Below are positions 50,322 to 59,757 of a stretch of 64,000 nt of DNA, in pieces; within the stretch, counting starts at the first letter, position 1, and every line of letters begins with the position of its first letter. The stretch covers positions 248,001 through 312,000 of the forward strand of contig CAZIDY010000001.1 of NCBI GenBank assembly GCA_964538505.1, given 5' to 3'. The DNA is from Zeimonas sp964538505 (GTDB lineage: Bacteria > Pseudomonadota > Gammaproteobacteria > Burkholderiales > Burkholderiaceae_E). The notes under the pieces were generated by a model. The model searched no databases, was not told the origin of the DNA, and saw only the letters and a list, made by a program, of their open reading frames with translations. The position numbers and the translations under genes were made by a program.

Positions 50322-51413
50322 CTAGACGACCTCGATGCCCGGCTCGCCCGCGAGCACCTCGCCGATCTCGCGGGCCGATGCGAAGCCGTCGCGATGCAGG
50401 ATCTCGAGCACGTCCTCGACCGCCGACGCTTCGCAGGCAACGAGCAGCCCGCCGGAGGTCTGCGGATCGGTGAGCAATGCACGCAGCCGGTCGGCATCAT
50501 CGGTTTCGGGCAGCCGCACCTCGTGGCCATAGGCCGCCCAGTTGCGCGTCGATGCGCCGGTGGCGAAGCCGGCGGCGAGCCGCTCGTCGGTGCCCGGCAG
50601 GCGCGGCACCGATGCCGCGGCGATGCGCGCACGCACGCGCGCGCCGCGGCACATCTCGAGCGCGTGGCCGAGCAGGCCGAAGCCGGTGACGTCGGTCAGC
50701 GCATGCACGCCGGGCAGGCGCGCGAGCTCCGGACCCGACACGTTCAGCTGCGTCGTCGACGCGATCATCGCCGCATAGCCATCGGGCGGCAGCTGCTGCT
50801 TCTTCAGCGCGGCCGATGCGATGCCGACGCCGAGCGGTTTGGCGAGCACGAGCCGGTCGCCCGGGCGCGCCTCGTCGTTGCGGCGGATCTGGGAAGGATG
50901 GGCGAGCCCGATCGCGACGAGCCCGTAGATCGGCTCGACCGAATCGATCGTGTGGCCGCCGGCCACCGGAACGCCGGCACTTGCGCAGACCGATTCGCCG
51001 CCCTCGAGAATGCGGCCGATCACCTCGAGCGGAAGACGATCGATCGGCATCGCGACGATCGCCAGTGCGAGGATCGGCCGCGCGCCCATCGCGTAGACGT
51101 CCGACAGTGCGTTGGCCGCCGCGATGCGTCCGAAGTCATAGGGATCGTCGACGATCGGCATGAAGAAATCGGTGGTGGCCACCAGCACCTTCTCGTCGTC
51201 GAGTTGGTAGACCGCCGCGTCGTCGGCGTTCTCGAGGCCGACCAGCAGCTGCGGCGGAACCGGCAGACGTGCGCCGCCGCGCAGCAGCTCGGACAGCACG
51301 CCGGGCGCGATCTTGCAGCCGCAGCCGCCGCCGTGCGAGAAGGAGGTGAGACGGGGCGCTTCGGGCGAGCCGGCGCCTGCTCCGGTCTCGGGCGCGACTT
51401 CGCGTGCCGTCAT
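50322..51413 (-). CDS. selD: Selenide, water dikinase
   Basis: A 363-residue SelD, which makes selenophosphate from selenide and ATP. The catalytic loop SHGGGCGCK places C31 (the position that is selenocysteine in some species), C33 and K34. ATP-site motifs are ENADDAAVYQL, TTDFFMPIVDDPYDFGRIAAANALSDVYAMGA and AGGHTIDSVEPIYGLVAIG, and the C-terminal LTDPQTSGGLLVA is typical. Here the position is cysteine (TGC), so no recoding is needed. No selA, selB or SelU gene is visible in the window. The gene starts 21 bases downstream of the fabI stop. Confidence 0.95.
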   Translation of the reverse strand: MTAREVAPETGAGAGSPEAPRLTSFSHGGGCGCKIAPGVLSELLRGGARLPVPPQLLVGLENADDAAVYQLDDEKVLVATTDFFMPIVDDPYDFGRIAAANALSDVYAMGARPILALAIVAMPIDRLPLEVIGRILEGGESVCASAGVPVAGGHTIDSVEPIYGLVAIGLAHPSQIRRNDEARPGDRLVLAKPLGVGIASAALKKQQLPPDGYAAMIASTTQLNVSGPELARLPGVHALTDVTGFGLLGHALEMCRGARVRARIAAASVPRLPGTDERLAAGFATGASTRNWAAYGHEVRLPETDDADRLRALLTDPQTSGGLLVACEASAVEDVLEILHRDGFASAREIGEVLAGEPGIEVV

Positions 51414-51434
51414 CGTTGGCGTGCCATCGACGGA

Positions 51435-52229
51435 TCAGGTCTCGACGCCGGGAATGCCGCCGGCGACCTGATGGAAACCCGCATCCACGTAGGTGACCTC
51501 GGCGGTGATGCCGCCGGCAAGGTCCGACAGCAGGAAGGCCGCGGCGTTGCCGACGTCGTCGATCGTGACGTTGCGGCGAAGCGGCGCGTTCGAGCTCACG
51601 TGATCGAGGATCTTCGAGAAGTCCTGGATACCGCTGGCCGCGAGCGTGCGGATCGGCCCGGCCGAAATCGCGTTCACACGGACGCCCTGCGGGCCGAGAT
51701 CGGCCGCCAGGTAGCGAACCGCCGCTTCGAGGCTCGCCTTCGCCAGCCCCATCGTGTTGTAGTGCGGCACGACGCGTATCGCGCCGAGGTAGCTGAGCGT
51801 GAGCAGCGCCGCCTTGCGTCCCTGCATCAGCGGCTGTGCGCCGCGGGCGAGCGCGACGAAGCTCCACGCCGAGATGTCGTGCGCAACGCGGAAAGCCTCG
51901 CGGCTGGCGCCTTCGAGGAAGCGCCCGGCGATCGACTCGCGCGGCGCGTAGGCGATCGCGTGCACGAGACCGTCGAGGCCGTCCCATCGTTCGCCGAGCG
52001 AGGCGAACAGCGCGTCGATCTGCGCGTCCTCGGCTACGTCGCAGGCGAAGACGAGCGACGAATCGAAGGCGGCGGCCATCTCGGTGACGCGGTCGCGAAA
52101 GCGATCGCTCTGGTAGGTGAACGCGAGCTCGGCCCCCTGCTCATGGCACTTGCGGGCGATCCCGTACGCGATCGAACGGTTCGACAGAAGTCCGGTGATC
52201 AGGATGCGCTTGCCGCTGAGGAATCCCAT
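51435..52229 (-). CDS. fabI: Enoyl-ACP reductase (NADH), FabI type
   Basis: A 264-residue short-chain dehydrogenase of the FabI group, which completes each cycle of fatty acid elongation. MGFLSGKRILITGLLSNRSIAYGIARKCHEQGAELAFTY is the FabI cofactor region. The active site Y-x6-K is in HYNTMGLAKASLE, and the substrate loop SAGPIRTLAASGIQDFSKIL follows. It is transcribed away from the yejA-like gene; the intergenic space is about 29 bases, so promoters must overlap coding sequence or lie elsewhere. Confidence 0.95.
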   Translation of the reverse strand: MGFLSGKRILITGLLSNRSIAYGIARKCHEQGAELAFTYQSDRFRDRVTEMAAAFDSSLVFACDVAEDAQIDALFASLGERWDGLDGLVHAIAYAPRESIAGRFLEGASREAFRVAHDISAWSFVALARGAQPLMQGRKAALLTLSYLGAIRVVPHYNTMGLAKASLEAAVRYLAADLGPQGVRVNAISAGPIRTLAASGIQDFSKILDHVSSNAPLRRNVTIDDVGNAAAFLLSDLAGGITAEVTYVDAGFHQVAGGIPGVET

Positions 52230-52258
52230 TCGTGAGGCCTCCGCTAGAATTCTTGCCG

Positions 52259-54160
52259 ATGATCATTGTCGCACGCGCGTCGAGCCGCTTTCGTGCTCCA
52301 CCTGCGCTCGCCGCCCGGCTCGCCGCCTCGCGGGTCGCCTCATGGGCCACCTCGTTGGCCACCTTATTGGCGCCCTCATTGGCCACCTTCCTTGCGGTGC
52401 TGCTGCTGTTCGCGGCCGGCCCCGCGCGCGCCGAATACGCGCTCGCCTGGGGCGATACGCCGAAGTATCCGCCCGGCTTCGCGCATTTCGACTACGTGAA
52501 CCCCGACGCGCCGAAAGGCGGAACGCTGAACCTCGCCGGCTTCGGTTCCTTCGACAAGCTCAATCCGTTCACGTTCCGCGGCATTCCGGCCGAAGGCCTC
52601 GGCGTGCTGATGTTCGAGACGCTCGCCGAAGCGAGCGAGGACGAGCCGTTCACGATGTACGGCCTGCTCGCCGACGACATGCAATTCGCCGACGACGGGC
52701 TGTCGATCACCTTCCACCTGAACCCGGCGGCGCGCTTCTGGAATGGCGACCCGGTGACCGCCGCCGACGTGCGCCACTCCTTCGAGTCGCTGGTCGGGCC
52801 GCTGGCGCACCCGCGCTTTCGCCAGTACTTCGGCGACGTCGCACGCGCGGTCGAGGTCGACGAGCGCACGATCCGCTTCGAGTTCAAGCGCCGCAACCAC
52901 GAGCTGCACATGATCATCGGCATGCAGCTGCCGGTGTTCTCGCGCAAGTGGGGCGCCGACCGGCCCTTCGACCAGATCGCGCGCGACGAGCCGATCACCA
53001 GCGGCCCGTACCGCATCGAGCGCAGCGACTGGGGCCGCTCGATCTCGTACCGGCGCGATCCGGACTGGTGGGGGCAGGATCTCAACGTGCGCCGCGGCAT
53101 GTTCAACTTCGACCGCGTCGTCTACAAGTACTACAAGGACGAGACCGCGCGCCTGGAAGGCTTCAAGGCGGGCGAGTTCGACTGGACCTTCGAGAACTCG
53201 GCGCGCAACTGGGCGCGCGGCCATACCGGGCGCCACTACGAATCGGGCGAGATCATCAAGGAAGAGTTCGCGCATTCGAACTCGGCCGGGATGCAGGGCT
53301 TCGTGTTGAACACGCGCCGGCGCGAGTTCGCCGACGTGCGCGTGCGCCACGCACTCGCGCTCGCCTTCGATTTCGAGTGGATGAACCGGCAGGTGTTCTA
53401 CGGCCAGTACGTGCGCAGCCGCAGCTATTTCACGAACAGCGACATGGAGGCGAAGGGCAGGCCGGGCCCGCGCGAGCTCGCCGTGCTCGAGCCCTGGCGC
53501 GACCGTCTCGACCCCGCGGTGTTCGGCGAGACGGTGTTGCCGCCCGATACCGAAGCCCCCGGCGGCCTGCGCGAGAACCTGCGCCGTGCGCTCGTGCTGC
53601 TCGAAGAAGCCGGCTGGACCGTCGACGACGACGGTGTGCTGCGCAACGGCGCCGGGCAGCCCTTCGAGTTCGAGATTCTCAGCTATTCGCGCGGGCTCGA
53701 GCGCGTGGCCGTCACCTGGGTGCGCAACCTCGAGAAGCTGGGCATCGCCGCGCGGCTGCGCGTCACCGACCCGGCGCTGTACCAGAAGCGGCTCGACGAC
53801 TACGACTTCGATGCGGCCGTTGCGCTGTACTCGGCGAGCCAGACGCCGGGCAACGAGCTGATCGAGCGCTTCACGTCGGCAGCGGCGAGCGAGCCGGGCT
53901 CGGACAACCTTGCCGGCATCCATGACCCGGTCGTCGACGCGATCGTGCAGCAGCTGCTGCAGAGCGACACGCGCGAGGAGCTCGTCGTCTACGCGCGTGC
54001 GCTTGATCGCGTGCTGCGCGCCGGCTGGTATCTCGTGCCGCATTTCTATGCGGCCGCGCACCGGGTCGCGTACCGCCGCGGGCTCGCGCATCCGCAGACG
54101 CTGCCGCTGTACTACGCGGCGAACAGCTGGGTGCTGAAGACCTGGTGGGCGGAACCCTGA
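52259..54160 (+). CDS. Peptide ABC transporter substrate-binding protein, YejA-like
   Basis: A 633-residue family 5 solute-binding protein. The signal peptide includes four related 12-base repeats (52340-52387) and ends near GPARAEYALAW. GDTPKYPPGFAHFDYVNPDAPKGGTLNLAGFGSFDKLNPFTFRG is the conserved start of YejA/microcin-C-type binding proteins. The body has FHLNPAARFWNGDPVTAADVRHSFE and ARDEPITSGPYRIE. It captures oligopeptides or similar compounds in the periplasm. The ATG at 52259 is preferred over a GTG at 52232 that lies three bases from fabI. Its stop overlaps the next start. Confidence 0.88.
   Translation: MIIVARASSRFRAPPALAARLAASRVASWATSLATLLAPSLATFLAVLLLFAAGPARAEYALAWGDTPKYPPGFAHFDYVNPDAPKGGTLNLAGFGSFDKLNPFTFRGIPAEGLGVLMFETLAEASEDEPFTMYGLLADDMQFADDGLSITFHLNPAARFWNGDPVTAADVRHSFESLVGPLAHPRFRQYFGDVARAVEVDERTIRFEFKRRNHELHMIIGMQLPVFSRKWGADRPFDQIARDEPITSGPYRIERSDWGRSISYRRDPDWWGQDLNVRRGMFNFDRVVYKYYKDETARLEGFKAGEFDWTFENSARNWARGHTGRHYESGEIIKEEFAHSNSAGMQGFVLNTRRREFADVRVRHALALAFDFEWMNRQVFYGQYVRSRSYFTNSDMEAKGRPGPRELAVLEPWRDRLDPAVFGETVLPPDTEAPGGLRENLRRALVLLEEAGWTVDDDGVLRNGAGQPFEFEILSYSRGLERVAVTWVRNLEKLGIAARLRVTDPALYQKRLDDYDFDAAVALYSASQTPGNELIERFTSAAASEPGSDNLAGIHDPVVDAIVQQLLQSDTREELVVYARALDRVLRAGWYLVPHFYAAAHRVAYRRGLAHPQTLPLYYAANSWVLKTWWAEP
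52340..52387 (+). repeat. Four degenerate 12-base tandem units in the yejA-like signal sequence
   Basis: Units TCATGGGCCACC, TCGTTGGCCACC, TTATTGGCGCCC and TCATTGGCCACC follow one another in frame and encode SWAT, SLAT, LLAP and SLAT. They extend the hydrophobic core of the signal peptide, consistent with past slippage or duplication. Confidence 0.75.
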
Positions 54161-55206
54161 TGCTTGCCTACGTAGCCAGGCGCCTGCTGCTGATGATCCC
54201 GACGCTGTTCGGGATCCTCGTCGTCTCGTTCGCGATCATCCAGTTCGTGCCGGGCGGGCCGGTGGAGCAGCTGGTGCGCGAGCTGCGCGGCGGTGTCGGC
54301 GGCGGCGAGGTGGCGGCCACCGGCGGGTATCGAGGCGCGCAGGGCGTCGACCCGCAGCAGATCGAGGAAATCCGCAGGATGTACGGCTTCGATCGGCCGG
54401 CACACGAGCGCTTCTTCGACATGCTGCGCCGCTATGCGGTCTTCGATCTCGGCACGAGCTACCTGTATCACAAGAGCGTCTGGGAACTGATCGTCGAGAA
54501 GCTGCCGGTGTCGATCAGCCTCGGGCTGTGGAGCTTCCTCATCGTGTATGCGGTGTCGATTCCGCTCGGCATCGCGAAGGCGGTGCGCCACGGCTCGCGC
54601 TTCGACCTGTGGACTTCGGTGGCGATCCTCGTCGGCTACGCGATCCCGGGCTTCGTGCTCGGCGTGCTGCTGCTCGTACTCTTCGGCGGGGGTACCTTCC
54701 TGCAGATCTTTCCGCTGCGCGGTCTCACCTCCGACGACTTCGATCAGTTGAGCCTCGTCGGCAAGGTGCTCGACTACTTCTGGCACCTGGCGATGCCGCT
54801 GGCGTGCCTGATCGTCGGCAGTTTCGCCGTTACCACGATGCTCACGAAGAACACCTTCCTCGAGGAGATCCGCAAGCAGTACGTGCTGACCGCACGTGCG
54901 AAAGGGCTCTCCGAGCGGCGCGTGTTCTACAAGCACGTGTTTCGCAACGCGCTCATCCCGCTGGTTACGGCCTTCCCCGCCGCGTTCATCGGCGCGTTCT
55001 TCACCGGCTCGCTGCTGATCGAGACGATCTTCTCGCTCGATGGCTTGGGGCTGCTCTCGTACGAGGCCGTCATCCGCCGCGACTATCCGGTCGTGCTCGG
55101 CACGCTGTACGTGTTCTCGCTGCTCGGCCTGGTGGCGAAGCTGCTGACCGATCTCGCGTACACCTGGGTCGACCCGCGCGTGAAGTTCGGCGCGAGCGCC
55201 GGATGA
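54160..55206 (+). CDS. Peptide ABC transporter permease, YejB-like
   Basis: A 348-residue DppB/YejB-type permease. The N-terminus is MLAYVARRLLLMIPTLFGILVVSFAIIQFVPGGPVEQLV. Later segments include the cytoplasmic EAA-type loop RKQYVLTARAKGLSERRVFYKHVFRNALIPLVTAFP and SLLIETIFSLDGLGLLSYEAVIRRDYPVVLGTLYVFSLLGLV. The region 40-70 has the Gly-rich insertion seen in YejB. The ATG overlaps the preceding stop (TGATG). Confidence 0.92.
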   Translation: MLAYVARRLLLMIPTLFGILVVSFAIIQFVPGGPVEQLVRELRGGVGGGEVAATGGYRGAQGVDPQQIEEIRRMYGFDRPAHERFFDMLRRYAVFDLGTSYLYHKSVWELIVEKLPVSISLGLWSFLIVYAVSIPLGIAKAVRHGSRFDLWTSVAILVGYAIPGFVLGVLLLVLFGGGTFLQIFPLRGLTSDDFDQLSLVGKVLDYFWHLAMPLACLIVGSFAVTTMLTKNTFLEEIRKQYVLTARAKGLSERRVFYKHVFRNALIPLVTAFPAAFIGAFFTGSLLIETIFSLDGLGLLSYEAVIRRDYPVVLGTLYVFSLLGLVAKLLTDLAYTWVDPRVKFGASAG

Positions 55207-55222
55207 TGCGCGCGAGCGCTCG

Positions 55223-56299
55223 ATGAGCTCGAACGCGGCGCTTGCCGGCGACGCACCCGGCATGCTGCGGCCGCCGCGCGCGTCGTTGTCGCCGCGCAGG
55301 CGCGCGTGGCTGCGCTTTCGTGCGAACCGGCGCGGCTACTGGAGCCTGTGGATCTTCCTCGCGATCTTCGGCCTGAGCCTCGTTGCCGAGGTGCTCTCGA
55401 ACGATCGGCCGATCGTCGTGCACTACGAGGGCGAGCTGTATTTCCCGCTGTTCCGCACGTACCCGGAGACAACCTTCGGCGGCGACTTCCGCACTGCCAC
55501 CGACTATCTCGATCCGTTCATCGAGCAGCGCCTGAGCAGCGACGGCAACTGGGCGCTGTTCCCGCCGAACCGCTATCGCTTCGACACGATCAACTACTTC
55601 GCGGCGAGCCCGAACCCCGCACCGCCGTCGACGGAGAACTGGCTCGGCACCGATGATCGTGGCCGCGACGTGCTCGCGCGGCTGCTGTACGGCTTTCGCA
55701 TCTCGGTGCTGTTCGGCCTGGCGCTCACCGCGATCGGCGTTTTCCTCGGCATCGTCGCCGGAGCCGTGCAGGGCTATTTCGGTGGCCGGCTCGATCTTGC
55801 GATGCAGCGGTTCGTCGAGATCTGGGGCTCGATCCCGGAGCTGTACCTGCTGCTGATCCTCGCGTCGATGTTCGAGCCGAGCATCTGGATCCTCTTGATG
55901 ATCCTTTCCCTGTTCGGATGGATCGGCCTGTCCGACTACGTGCGCGCCGAGTTCCTGCGCAACCGCCAGCTCGAGTACGTAACCTCGGCGCGCGCGCTCG
56001 GGCTGTCGAGCCTGCAGATCATTCGACGCCACGTGTTGCCGAATTCGCTGACGCCCGTCATCGCGTTCCTGCCGTTCCGGATGAGCGCGGCGATCGTCGC
56101 GCTCACCAGCCTCGACTTTCTCGGGCTCGGCGTCCCGCCGTCGACGCCGAGCCTGGGCGAACTGCTCGCGCAGGGCAAGGCGAACCTGGATGCCTGGTGG
56201 ATCTCGCTCGGCACCTTCGTCGTGCTGGTCGGAACGCTGATGCTGCTGATCTTCATCGGAGAGGCGCTGCGCGATGCGCTCGACACCCGCAAGGGTTGA
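55223..56299 (+). CDS. Peptide ABC transporter permease, YejE-like
   Basis: A 358-residue DppC/YejE-type permease. A basic N-terminus (RASLSPRRRAWLRFRANRRGYWSLWIF) leads into the first helix. A long periplasmic loop contains YEGELYFPLFRTYPETTFGGDFRT, typical of YejE. The permease core has LGTDDRGRDVLARLLYGFRISVLFGL and the EAA loop YVTSARALGLSSLQIIRRHVLPNSLTPVIAF. It overlaps the ATPase gene by 26 bases. Confidence 0.92.
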   Translation: MSSNAALAGDAPGMLRPPRASLSPRRRAWLRFRANRRGYWSLWIFLAIFGLSLVAEVLSNDRPIVVHYEGELYFPLFRTYPETTFGGDFRTATDYLDPFIEQRLSSDGNWALFPPNRYRFDTINYFAASPNPAPPSTENWLGTDDRGRDVLARLLYGFRISVLFGLALTAIGVFLGIVAGAVQGYFGGRLDLAMQRFVEIWGSIPELYLLLILASMFEPSIWILLMILSLFGWIGLSDYVRAEFLRNRQLEYVTSARALGLSSLQIIRRHVLPNSLTPVIAFLPFRMSAAIVALTSLDFLGLGVPPSTPSLGELLAQGKANLDAWWISLGTFVVLVGTLMLLIFIGEALRDALDTRKG

Positions 56300-57947
56300 C
56301 GCCCCGGCGTCGGCATCCGGCGCGTCGTCGGGCGGTTCATCGGCCCGGTCTGCGCGCACGCTGCTGTCGGTGCGCGACCTGGTCGTCGAGTTCGTCGGCG
56401 CGAGCGGTTCGACGCGCGTCGTCGACCGCGTCTCCTTCGACGTGCGGGCCGGCGAGAAGCTCGCGCTCGTCGGCGAGTCGGGTTCGGGCAAGACGGTCAC
56501 TGCGCTGTCGGTGCTGCGCCTGAATGCCGACGCGCGCTACGAGGGCTCGGTGCGTTTCGACGGGCGCGAGCTGCTCGAGGCGAGCGAACGCGAGCTGCGC
56601 GGCGTGCGCGGGCGCGAGATGGCGATGATCTTCCAGGAGCCGATGAGCGCGTTGAATCCGCTCTATCCGATCGGCGACCAGATCTGCGAGGCGATCGAGC
56701 GGCACGAGGGTGTTTCGCGCGCGCAGGCGACGCGCCGAGCGATCGAGTTGCTAGAGCGCACGCGCGTGCCGGAGCCGCAGCGCCGCTTCTCGAGCTACCC
56801 GCATCAGCTCTCCGGTGGCCAGCGCCAGCGCGCGATGATCGCGATGGCGCTCGCCTGCTCGCCGAAGCTCTTGATCGCCGACGAGCCGACGACCGCGCTC
56901 GACGTCACCGTGCAGCGCCGCATCGTCGAGCTGCTCGACGAGCTGCAGCGCGACCTCGGCATGTCGGTGCTGCTGATCACGCACGACCTGCCGCTCGTTC
57001 GGTCCTTTGCCGACCGTGTCGCGGTGATGAAGGACGGACGGCTGGTCGAGGAGGCCGACACTTGCGCGTTGTTCGAGGCGCCGTCGCAGCCGTACACGAA
57101 GATGCTGATCGAGAGTCGCCCGAAACGATCGGTGGCGTCGGCCGACCCGTCGGCGCCGCTGTTGCTCGAGGCCAGCGGCGTCGGCTGCCGCTTCGTGATC
57201 GGCGGAGGGTGGTTCCGCAAGCGCCGCTTCGAAGCGGTGCGCGACGTCGACCTGCAGTTGGCGCGCGGGCATACCCTCGGCATCGTCGGCGAATCGGGCT
57301 CGGGCAAGAGCACGCTCGGACTGACGCTGTTGCGGCTCGCGCAGGCCGAGACGCGCGGCGCAATCCGTTTCGACGGAACGCGTCTCGACGAGATCGGCGG
57401 CAAAGCGCTGCGCGCGCAGCGCCGGCACATGCAGATCGTCTTCCAGGATCCGTTTCATTCGCTGTCGCCGCGTCGCACCGTGCTGCAGATCGTCGAGGAG
57501 GGCCTCGCGCTGCACGAGCCGGCGATGACGGCGGGGGAGCGGCGTGAAGCGGTCGCGAAGATGCTCGACGAGGTCGGGCTCGACGCGGGAGCGCTCGATC
57601 GTTATCCGCACGAGTTCTCCGGTGGCCAGCGCCAGCGCATCTCGATCGCCCGCGCGGCGATCCTGCGGCCCGACCTGCTCGTGCTCGACGAGCCGACCTC
57701 GGCGCTCGACGTCTCGGTGCAGCAGCAGGTGCTGCAGTTGCTGTCGTCGCTGCAGCGCCGCTACCGGATGGCCTACGTCTTCATCACGCACGACCTCGCA
57801 GTGATCCGCGCGATGGCGCACCACGTGATCGTGATGAAGGACGGGCGCATCGTCGAGTCGGGCGAGACCGAGGCGCTGTTCGCGCGGCCGCGCGACGCGT
57901 ATACGGTCGAGCTGCTGGGGGCGTCGGGGGACGACGGTTACGCGTAA
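56274..57947 (+). CDS. Duplicated peptide ABC transporter ATPase, YejF-like
   Basis: A 557-residue protein with two complete ABC domains. The first has Walker A GESGSGKTVTALSVL, signature LSGGQRQRAMIAMALACSP and Walker B LLIADEPTTALDV. The second has GESGSGKSTLGLTLL, FSGGQRQRISIARAAILRP and LLVLDEPTSALDV. The fusion replaces separate DppD and DppF proteins and is standard for YejF. It completes yejABEF-like. The start overlaps the end of the permease gene, and the first about 25 residues are Ala/Ser-rich linker. Confidence 0.93.
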   Translation: MRSTPARVDAPASASGASSGGSSARSARTLLSVRDLVVEFVGASGSTRVVDRVSFDVRAGEKLALVGESGSGKTVTALSVLRLNADARYEGSVRFDGRELLEASERELRGVRGREMAMIFQEPMSALNPLYPIGDQICEAIERHEGVSRAQATRRAIELLERTRVPEPQRRFSSYPHQLSGGQRQRAMIAMALACSPKLLIADEPTTALDVTVQRRIVELLDELQRDLGMSVLLITHDLPLVRSFADRVAVMKDGRLVEEADTCALFEAPSQPYTKMLIESRPKRSVASADPSAPLLLEASGVGCRFVIGGGWFRKRRFEAVRDVDLQLARGHTLGIVGESGSGKSTLGLTLLRLAQAETRGAIRFDGTRLDEIGGKALRAQRRHMQIVFQDPFHSLSPRRTVLQIVEEGLALHEPAMTAGERREAVAKMLDEVGLDAGALDRYPHEFSGGQRQRISIARAAILRPDLLVLDEPTSALDVSVQQQVLQLLSSLQRRYRMAYVFITHDLAVIRAMAHHVIVMKDGRIVESGETEALFARPRDAYTVELLGASGDDGYA

Positions 57948-57951
57948 CCGT
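57934..57951. terminator. Palindrome across the yejF-like stop codon
   Basis: ACGGTTACGCGTAACCGT is an 18-base perfect palindrome spanning the TAA stop. It is immediately followed by part of the dispersed motif (AACCGTGGTCTGA, 57946-57958). It lies between converging genes and may help end transcription, but has no T-run. Confidence 0.35.
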
Positions 57952-57984
57952 GGTCTGATGGTTCTTGCCCGGGGAGGAAATCCG

Positions 57985-59757
57985 TCAGGTTCGCTTGTTC
58001 ACCCGCTTCGCCACGGGCGGAGCTGCCTTCGTCGCTGCAGGCGACTGCTGCTTCACTGCCGTCTTCGCGCGCGACTTCGAGCGCTTCGTGGCGACGGGCT
58101 TCGCTGCTACCGGCTTGGCGGCCCGCGTGGTTTCGGCCGGACGCTTCGCGGACGCGTTCTCCGGCCCGGCGGCCGCAGCCTCCTGCCGGCGCAGCACTGC
58201 GTGCACGATCTTCGGCTCGTCGTCGTTGCGACGCACGATCCGGCGATCGCCGTTCTCGGTAGTGAGCACCGTCTGCGTCGTCGCCGGGCGCACCTTCAGC
58301 ACCGTTCCCACCTTCGCTTGCTTGCCGACCTTGTTCATCGCGCGCAGGCGCGCGACCGTCGTTCCGTGTCGGCGTGCGATCGAAGTGAGCGTCTCGCCGC
58401 GCCGTACGCGGTGAAAGGCCGCAGGTCGCTCGACGAGCTCGTAGACGCGCGGCCCCTCGAAGCCCTCGAGGCGTGTCTCGTCTTCGACCGCCCGCTGCGG
58501 CGCGAGGATGCGCGTGCCCGCGAGGATGCGCTGGCCGCGGCGAAGGTCGTTGGCCTCGAGCAGCTCGGCCGGCGTGATCCCCGCACGCCGCGCGATCGAT
58601 TCGATCGTCTCGCCCGGCTGCAGCGTGACCGGCTGCCAGGTAGCGAAGGCGCGGCTCGCCTTGCCGTGGCGCTCGACCGCCTCGAGGAAGGCATCGAGAC
58701 GGTCGGCCGGCAGCTTGATCTGGTTGTTGCGGCTTGCCGCGATCACCGGCCGGTTGTGCGCGGGGTTCAACGCGACGAACTCATCGACGCTCATCCCGGC
58801 GAACCTCGCGGCGAGCGAGAGGTCGATCGGGCGCGTCTTCTCGATCGTGACGAAGTAGCGCTCGTTGCTCAGCGGCGGAAGCTCGACACCGAGCTCGGCG
58901 GCGTGCAGCACGATGTTCTTCAGCGCGAGCAGCTTCGGTACGTAGTGCCGCGTTTCGGCCGGCATCGTCAGCGACAGGTAGTCGGTGGGCAGCCCGCGCG
59001 ACTGGTTGCGCCGCATCGCCCGCGCGACCGCGTTCTCGCCCCAGTTGTACGAGGCGAGCGCGAGGAACCAGTCGTTGCCGGCGAGCGCGTGGATCTTCTG
59101 CAGGTAGTCGAGCGCCGCTTCGGTGGACTTGACGACGTCGCGCCGGTTGTCTACCCACCAGTCCTGCTGCAGGTTGTAGGCGCGGCCGGTCGACGGAATG
59201 AACTGCCACAGGCCGGCCGCCTTCGCGCTGGAGAGCGCGGTCGGATTCATTGCGCTCTCGACGAAGGGCAGCAGCGCGAGCTCGGTCGGCATGCCGCGGC
59301 GCTCGATCTCCTCGACGATATGGAACAGGTAGCGACTGCCGCGCGCGAACATGCGCTGCAGGTAGTCGGGCCGTTGCAGGTAGAAGCGCTCCTTCTCGGT
59401 CACCAGCGGCGTGGCGAGCTCGGGCATCGCGAAGCCGGCGCGGATTCGCTCCCAGAGGTCGGCGTAAGCGGGCGCCGCAGCTTCGGCCGTGTGCACCGGA
59501 CCGCTTGCCGCGACTTCGTCGACGAGCACCGGGCGCAGCGTCAGCACCTCGAGTGCAGCGACCGCGGTCGATGCGGGTTCGGCTGCGTCCGCAGTTGCGG
59601 CCGGGGAAGCGAGGATCGGAGCGGGGTCCGCCGCCGATGGTGTCTGGATCGTCGAGCAGCCGGCCGCAAGCAGCAGCGCGAGGCCTGCGGCAAGCCGGAG
59701 GACGGGGGAACGGGAATGCGCCGCGCGAATGGGCACCGTTTCTAGAATCGACACCAA
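57985..59757 (-). CDS. mltD: Membrane-bound lytic murein transglycosylase D-like lipoprotein with LysM repeats
   Basis: A 590-residue lipoprotein: signal and lipobox LALLLAAGC, then a disordered Ala/Pro linker. The SLT domain contains LALLPFVESAMNPTALSSAKAAGLWQFIPSTGRAYNL with the catalytic glutamate in VESAMNP, and YLQKIHALAGNDWFLALASYNWGENAV. Two clear LysM motifs follow (LQPGETIESIARRAGITPAELLEAN and VRRGETLTSIARRHGTTVARLRAMN), then a Lys/Ala/Thr-rich tail of about 60 residues. It cleaves peptidoglycan to the 1,6-anhydro product. No ATG exists; TTG 59757, GTG 59754 or GTG 59736 may be the start. Confidence 0.9.
   Translation of the reverse strand: MVSILETVPIRAAHSRSPVLRLAAGLALLLAAGCSTIQTPSAADPAPILASPAATADAAEPASTAVAALEVLTLRPVLVDEVAASGPVHTAEAAAPAYADLWERIRAGFAMPELATPLVTEKERFYLQRPDYLQRMFARGSRYLFHIVEEIERRGMPTELALLPFVESAMNPTALSSAKAAGLWQFIPSTGRAYNLQQDWWVDNRRDVVKSTEAALDYLQKIHALAGNDWFLALASYNWGENAVARAMRRNQSRGLPTDYLSLTMPAETRHYVPKLLALKNIVLHAAELGVELPPLSNERYFVTIEKTRPIDLSLAARFAGMSVDEFVALNPAHNRPVIAASRNNQIKLPADRLDAFLEAVERHGKASRAFATWQPVTLQPGETIESIARRAGITPAELLEANDLRRGQRILAGTRILAPQRAVEDETRLEGFEGPRVYELVERPAAFHRVRRGETLTSIARRHGTTVARLRAMNKVGKQAKVGTVLKVRPATTQTVLTTENGDRRIVRRNDDEPKIVHAVLRRQEAAAAGPENASAKRPAETTRAAKPVAAKPVATKRSKSRAKTAVKQQSPAATKAAPPVAKRVNKRT

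Noticed and set aside
51303..51323. Possible selenocysteine in SelD
   Set aside because: The relevant codon encodes cysteine (SHGGGCGCK), with no in-frame TGA.
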